From NCBI GenBank assembly GCA_933228675.1, contig OW121742.1, positions 38,601,255-38,665,254 of the forward strand: DNA of 64,000 nucleotides, written 5' to 3'. This document shows positions 57,601-64,000 of this stretch, in pieces. A program made the translations under genes and the position numbers. Every line of letters starts with the position of its first letter. The stretch's first letter is position 1. This stretch comes from Stomorhina lunata (taxonomy: Eukaryota; Arthropoda; Insecta; Diptera; Rhiniidae). The notes beneath the pieces are model-generated. The model made no database searches and was not told where the DNA came from. It saw only the letters and a list, made by a program, of their open reading frames with translations.

Positions 57601-59100
57601 TGTTTTGATTACTGTAGAAAAAAGCACTTAGTTACATTGATGTTCTGATATGAGACTACAAAAAGCCCTATCTCAATTTAGTTTTTTATATGTTTCAAAT
57701 AAAAAAAATTAAGAACCAATTTCGTCTTTCATTTTAATAATATCCTGCATTTTAAAAAACGTGCAATTTTGTTAATGACAGTTTTAAATCTGTTTTTACC
57801 TTCTCCTGTAAAGTTTAAAATATGCGAGTTAGGGCCTTTCTACATGAGACCAACGATATATTTCATATAACGGAATGAATGTTAATTTTTTAGAATTCGT
57901 TAAGATCATGCAACGAAAATAGTTTGTAAATGAGTTTTTATATTAGAAGTGCTTAAAACGCACTTCAATGTTAAGATCCCCTTTAACAAGTATTTTATTA
58001 CTATTTCGTATAAAATATTTGAATCGCCTTATGACTTTCAGCTTTTAAAAATAACATCATCATCATTTTAATTGCAATTATTCAAACCTCAACTGATGAA
58101 AAAAATGTATTGTTAGAATAAATAATAAAAAAATTATATAATCGCGAAAAAAAAGCAATAATACAACAAAATTCACAGAAGCTGAGGTAATTTGAAAACA
58201 CTTAGAGAAATTAAGGTGTTAATTAGGGAAATTATAATGATTATGGGGAAAACTAAAAGAACCCGTTCCGCTTTATTCTGCTAAAAAAAAATTTATGCTT
58301 AAGGAAAGGCAATGGAACTCTAGGATTAAGAAGAAAACCTACGTTCCAAAAACAATTAAAATTTTCTAATTATATGTTATATATTAGCCCCCTAATTCAC
58401 AAACGAAAAATAAAATTAAGGCAAGCTTATAATTATAAGACTTTGATAATTTTGTAATTCAATTATGAATTAGGGGGTACATTTTTTTCTGGAGTCAAAG
58501 AAATTTTACTATTTCAAAATTTTTCTCTTAGTGTATTTTAAAATCATTTTAAGTCAAAGAAAAAAATACTCGATGCTGCAGTTAACAATTAAATATTTAC
58601 ATTTAAATGGCGTGCACCCATCCAATTCCCATTGTTTTGAATTCAATTTATTTTCATTATTACAAATTTTATTTCGCACCATTTTTGTATGTTAGAGAAG
58701 ATGCATCTGTTTTATTCGTGCTTTTTTTCAAAATAAATTAAACTTGACCCGCTAACTTATAATTAAGATGTCAAAAAGTGAAAAATATTATTGGCGGTTT
58801 TTTTAAGCTACGAAAAATGAAATAGAGAAGGGAAATAAGTTTGAGAACATAGAATAAAGTTTTAACTTTAAAAAAATTGTGTGGCATTTTTTATCAATAA
58901 AAAATTGGCCTTAGTTAGTTCGCCATATCTTGAAAAAGACTTATCCAATATTGTTGAAAAGAACATCAATGGATTAAGAACAAAATTGCCCTTAAGACAC
59001 GTTAACATAAGATTTATGTGAGATCAACGGTTTTGGAGTTATGCACATCACAATATTTACAAATATTTTTTTTTATTCAAAATCAAATTTTTTACTATTT
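57601..59100. other. Unique DNA inside the duplication
   Basis: AT-rich single-copy sequence, repeated only by the 2.99-kb duplication. It contains the MITE at 58385-58479. No gene was found. Confidence 0.5.
58385..58479. mobile_element. Foldback MITE-like palindrome, ~91 bp (copy 1)
   Basis: Perfect 12-bp inverted ends CCCCCTAATTCA (58388-58399) and TGAATTAGGGGG (58466-58477), with TA on both sides. The interior pairs imperfectly along its whole length around a central TTATAATTATAA, so the element can fold into one long hairpin. It could be a Tc1/mariner-type MITE; a hairpin RNA source is also conceivable. Confidence 0.55.
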
Positions 59101-59137
59101 TTATAGGAAATTTTTTAAGAATGAAAAGATTTTTCAA

Positions 59138-62127
59138 AAAAATTTCATAACGAAAATTTTCTATAGAAAAATTTCGATTTTTCTGTAGAAAAATTTTATA
59201 ACGAAAATTTTCTACAGAAAAATTTTATAACGAAAATTTTCTATAAAAAAATTTGCATTAAAAAATTTTTGTATTAAAATTTTTCTTTAATACCGAAATT
59301 TTCTATGGAAAATTTTTGATACTAAAAATTTTTATAGAAAAATTTTCTATAGAAAAATTTAAACCGAAAATTTTCTATAGAAAAATATTAAACCAAAAAT
59401 TTTAGAAACATTTTATAACGAAAATTTTCTATAGAAAAATTTTATAGCGAAAATTTTCTATAGAAAAATTTTATAACGAAAATTTTCTATAGAAAAATTT
59501 TGTAACAAAAATTTTCTATAGAAAAATTTATACCGAAAATTTTCTATAGAAAAATTTTATACCGAAAATTTTTTATTGAAAAATTTTATACCGAAAATTT
59601 TCTATATAAAAATTTTATACCGAAAATTTTCTATAGAACAAATTTTATACCGAAAATTTTCTATAGAAAAATTTTATACCGAAAATTTTCTATAGAAAAA
59701 TTTTATACCGAAAATTTTCTATAGAAAAATTTTATACCGAAAATTTTCTATAGAAAAATTTTATACCGAAAATTTTCTATAGAAAAATTTTATAACGAAA
59801 ATTTTCAATAGAAGAATTGTGTAACGAAAATTTTCTATAGAAAAATTTTATAACGAAAATTTTCTATAGAAAAATTTTTTAACAAAAATTTTCAATAGAA
59901 GAATTGTGTAACGAAAATTTTCTATAAAAAAATTTGTATATGAAAATTTGAATGCCGAAATTTTCTATGGAAAAGTTTTGATACCAAAAAATTTTATAGA
60001 AAAATTTGTATATCAAAAATTTTCTGTAGAAAAATTTTTATACCAAAAATTTTCTATAGAAAAATTTTAATACCGAAATTTTCTATGGAAAAGTTTTGAT
60101 ACCAAAAATTTTCTATAGAAAAATTTGTATACCAAAGATTTTCTATGGAAAATTCTAAAAAAGAAAATTTTCTATATAAAAATTTTGAGGCTAAAAATTT
60201 TTTGTAGAAAATTTTTAAACCGAAAATTTTCTATAGAATCCAAAAGTTTTAATGTTTGTTAAACCCAAACATTTTTAAAGAAAAATTAAAAAAAAAAATC
60301 TTTCTATAATAAACTTTCGATATAAAAAGATTTTTATAGAAAACTTTTGATTTCCTTCATAAAACTTTGAATATCGAAAGATTTCATATAGAAAACATTC
60401 GAAGTTAAACTTTCAATATCGAAAGCTTTCCTATAGAAAGAAAACTTTTGTATCGATAGATTTATTATAGAAAACTTTTAGTATCGAATGATCTCCTGCA
60501 GAAGGCATTCGCTATTGAAAGCTTTTTTACGAAAAACGTTAGGTTTCCTATAGAAAACATTCGCAATGTGAAGCTTTCCTTAACATAAGTTGTTTTGATT
60601 ACTGTAGAAAAAAGCACTTAGTTACATTGATGTTCTGATATGAGACTACAAAAAGCCCTATCTCAATTTAGTTTTTTATATGTTTCAAATAAAAAAAATT
60701 AAGAACCAATTTCGTCTTTCATTTTAATAATATCCTGCATTTTAAAAAACGTGCAATTTTGTTAATGACAGTTTTAAATCTGTTTTTACCTTCTCCTGTA
60801 AAGTTTAAAATATGCGAGTTAGGGCCTTTCTACATGAGACCAACGATATATTTCATATAACGGAATGAATGTTAATTTTTTAGAATTCGTTAAGATCATG
60901 CAACGAAAATAGTTTGTAAATGAGTTTTTATATTAGAAGTGCTTAAAACGCACTTCAATGTTAAGATCCCCTTTAACAAGTATTTTATTACTATTTCGTA
61001 TAAAATATTTGAATCGCCTTATGACTTTCAGCTTTTAAAAATAACATCATCATCATTTTAATTGCAATTATTCAAACCTCAACTGATGAAAAAAATGTAT
61101 TGTTAGAATAAATAATAAAAAAATTATATAATCGCGAAAAAAAAGCAATAATACAACAAAATTCACAGAAGCTGAGGTAATTTGAAAACACTTAGAGAAA
61201 TTAAGGTGTTAATTAGGGAAATTATAATGATTATGGGGAAAACTAAAAGAACCCGTTCCGCTTTATTCTGCTAAAAAAAAATTTATGCTTAAGGAAAGGC
61301 AATGGAACTCTAGGATTAAGAAGAAAACCTACGTTCCAAAAACAATTAAAATTTTCTAATTATATGTTATATATTAGCCCCCTAATTCACAAACGAAAAA
61401 TAAAATTAAGGCAAGCTTATAATTATAAGACTTTGATAATTTTGTAATTCAATTATGAATTAGGGGGTACATTTTTTTCTGGAGTCAAAGAAATTTTACT
61501 ATTTCAAAATTTTTCTCTTAGTGTATTTTAAAATCATTTTAAGTCAAAGAAAAAAATACTCGATGCTGCAGTTAACAATTAAATATTTACATTTAAATGG
61601 CGTGCACCCATCCAATTCCCATTGTTTTGAATTCAATTTATTTTCATTATTACAAATTTTATTTCGCACCATTTTTGTATGTTAGAGAAGATGCATCTGT
61701 TTTATTCGTGCTTTTTTTCAAAATAAATTAAACTTGACCCGCTAACTTATAATTAAGATGTCAAAAAGTGAAAAATATTATTGGCGGTTTTTTTAAGCTA
61801 CGAAAAATGAAATAGAGAAGGGAAATAAGTTTGAGAACATAGAATAAAGTTTTAACTTTAAAAAAATTGTGTGGCATTTTTTATCAATAAAAAATTGGCC
61901 TTAGTTAGTTCGCCATATCTTGAAAAAGACTTATCCAATATTGTTGAAAAGAACATCAATGGATTAAGAACAAAATTGCCCTTAAGACACGTTAACATAA
62001 GATTTATGTGAGATCAACGGTTTTGGAGTTATGCACATCACAATATTTACAAATATTTTTTTTTATTCAAAATCAAATTTTTTACTATTTTTATAGGAAA
62101 TTTTTTAAGAATGAAAAGATTTTTCAA
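59138..62127 (+). repeat. Tandem segmental duplication, copy 2 (2990 bp)
   Basis: Copy of 56149-59137 with one extra A near 60295 as the only difference seen. It contains B' satellite to about 60240, the degenerate tail 60290-60590, and unique DNA including a second MITE. It ends where the sequence passes into the E array (TTTTCAA then TAATTTAC). Confidence 0.9.
61375..61469. mobile_element. Foldback MITE-like palindrome (copy 2)
   Basis: Identical to the element at 58385-58479, carried by the duplication; not an independent insertion. Confidence 0.55.
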
Positions 62128-64000
62128 TAATTTACTTTTATTATAGAAATTTTTCAAAAATTTACTATCTATTTTTATAGAAAATTTTTCAAAAATTTAC
62201 TATTTTTATAGCAAATTTTTCAAAAATTTACTATTTTTATAGAATTTTTTTCAAAAATTTACTATTTTTATAGGAATTTTTTCAAAAATTTCCTATTTTT
62301 ATAGGAAATTTTTCAAAAATTTCCTATTTTTATAGGAAATTTTTCAAAATTTTCCTATTTTTATAGGAAATTTTTCAAAAATTTCCTATTTTTATAGGAA
62401 ATTTTTCAAAAATTTCCTATTTTTATAGGAAATTTTTCAAAAATTTCCTATTTTTATAGGAAATTTTTCAAAAATTTCCTATTTTTATAGGAAATTTTTC
62501 AAAAATTTCCTATTTTTATAGGAAAATTTTCAAAAATTTCCTATTTTTATAGGAAATTTTTCAAAAATTTCCTATTTTTATAAGAAATTTTTCAAAAATT
62601 TCCTATTTTTATAGGAAATTTTTCAAAAATTTCCTATTTTTATAGGAAATTTTTCAAAAATTTCCTATTTTTATAGGAAATTTTTCAAAAATTTCCTATT
62701 TTTATAGGAAATTTTTCAAAAATTTCCTATTTTTATAGGAAATTTTTCAAAAATTTCCTATTTTTATAGGAAATTTTTCAAAAATTTCCTATTTTTATAG
62801 GAAATTTTTCAAAAATTTCCTATTTTTATAGGAAATTTTTCAAAAATGTCCTATTTTTATAGGAAATTTTTCAAAAATTTCCTATTTTTATAGGAAATTT
62901 TTCAAAAATTTCCTATTTTTATAGGAAATTTTTCAAAAATTTCCTATTTTTATAGGAAATTTTTCAAAAATTTCCTATTTTTATAGGAAATTTTTCAAAA
63001 ATTTCCTATTTTTATAGGAAATTTTTCAAAAATTTCCTATTTTTATAGGAAATTTTTCAAAAATTTCCTATTTTTATAGGAAATTTTTCAAAAATTTCCT
63101 ATTTTTATAGGAAATTTTTCAAAAATTTCCTATTTTTGTAGGAAATTTTTCAAAAATTTCCTATTTTTATAGGAAATTTTTCAAAAATTTCCTATTTTTA
63201 TAGGAAATTTTTCAAAAATTTCCTATTTTTATAGGAAATTTTTCAAAAATTTCCTATTTTTATAGGAAATTTTTCAAAAATTTCCTATTTTTATAGGAAA
63301 TTTTTCAAAAATTTCCTATTTTTATAGGAAATTTTTCAAAAATTTCCTATTTTTATAGGAAATTTTTCAAAAATTTCCTATTTTTATAGGAAATTATTCA
63401 AAAATTTCCTATTTTTATAGGAAATTTTTCAAAAATTTCCTATTTTTATAGGAAATTTTTCAAAAATTTCCTATTTTTATAGGAAATTTTTCAAAAATTT
63501 CCTATTTTTATAGGAAATTTTTCAAAAATTTCCTATTTTTATAGGAAATTTTTCAAAAATTTCCTATTTTTATAGGAAATTTTTCAAAAATTTCCTATTT
63601 TTATAGGAAATTTTTCAAAAATTTCCTATTTTTATAGGAAATTTTTCAAAAATTTCCTATTTTTATAGGAAATTTTTCAAAAATTTCCTATTTTTATAGG
63701 AAATTTTTCAAAAATTTCCTATTTTTATAGGAAATTTTTCAAAAATTTCCTATTTTTATAGGAAATTTTTCAAAAATTTCCTATTTTTATAGGAAATTTT
63801 TCAAAAATTTCCTATTTTTATAGGAAATTTTTCAAAAATTTCCTATTTTTATAGGAAATTTTTTAAAAATTTCCTATTTTTATAGGAAATTTTTCAAAAA
63901 TTTCCTATTTTTATAGGAAATTTTTCAAAAATTTCCTATTTTTATAGGAAATTTTTCAAAAATTTCCTATTTTTATAGGAAATTTTTCAAAAATTTCCTA
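62110..64000 (-). repeat. Satellite family E, very homogeneous array, open-ended
   Basis: About 60 units. After a degenerate first 180 bp, units are almost identical (AGGAAATTTTTCAAAAATTT with CCTATTTTTAT); only a few single-base changes are seen from 62300 to the end. This suggests very recent expansion or gene conversion. The array continues past the window. Confidence 0.96.

Larger units (their letters stand above)
56149..59137 (+). repeat. Tandem segmental duplication, copy 1 (2989 bp)
   Basis: Followed immediately by copy 2 at 59138-62127. All landmarks checked are offset by 2989 bp up to an A-run near 57300 and by 2990 bp after it; no other difference was seen. Contents: B' satellite (to 57250), a degenerate tail (57300-57600), then about 1.5 kb unique sequence with a foldback MITE. 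The junction falls in A-runs. Confidence 0.9.

Overview
The window looks like AT-rich intronic or intergenic DNA from a dipteran, probably a calyptrate fly. That is inference from three things. First, an eukaryotic coding exon has consensus splice sites. Second, short elements carry a (GTCY)n-type tract next to a conserved 'AAATCGACTCAG' core, as in dipteran mini-me/DINE-like repeats. Third, there is no prokaryotic gene organisation. More than half of the 64 kb is tandem repeat.

Layout. 0-9.2 kb holds 31-bp family A arrays in both orientations, a 16-bp array, and an inverted pair of ~29-bp family B arrays. 10.7-12.8 kb is a long family B array. 14.2-22.0 kb holds 30-bp family D arrays in opposite orientations around a 2.4-kb spacer (foldback-like); two copies of a short element with an intact type I hammerhead ribozyme sit in these arrays. 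23.3-24.3 kb is a 12-bp minisatellite. 24.34-25.06 kb is a TA-flanked inverted-repeat element. 25.7-53.8 kb holds nine blocks, eight of 31-bp family E in alternating orientation and one of family A at 30.2-31.6 kb. Between them lie about 0.2-2 kb of unique DNA, a mini-me-like element with a decayed second copy, and the only convincing coding exon (47761-48577, minus strand). 54.9-62.1 kb holds B-related arrays and a nearly perfect 2.99-kb tandem duplication. 62.1-64.0 kb is a very homogeneous E array that runs off the end.

The repeat families share one architecture. Units are 28-33 bp and built from two palindromic modules. A, B' and D share the 14-bp palindrome TTTTCTATAGAAAA. Where the unit length is a multiple of 3 (12, 30, 33 bp) long open frames appear; these are almost certainly not genes.

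The best leads are the paired hammerhead ribozymes, the foldback-like structure, and the coding exon flanked by long complementary inverted arrays, an arrangement known to favour circular RNA.
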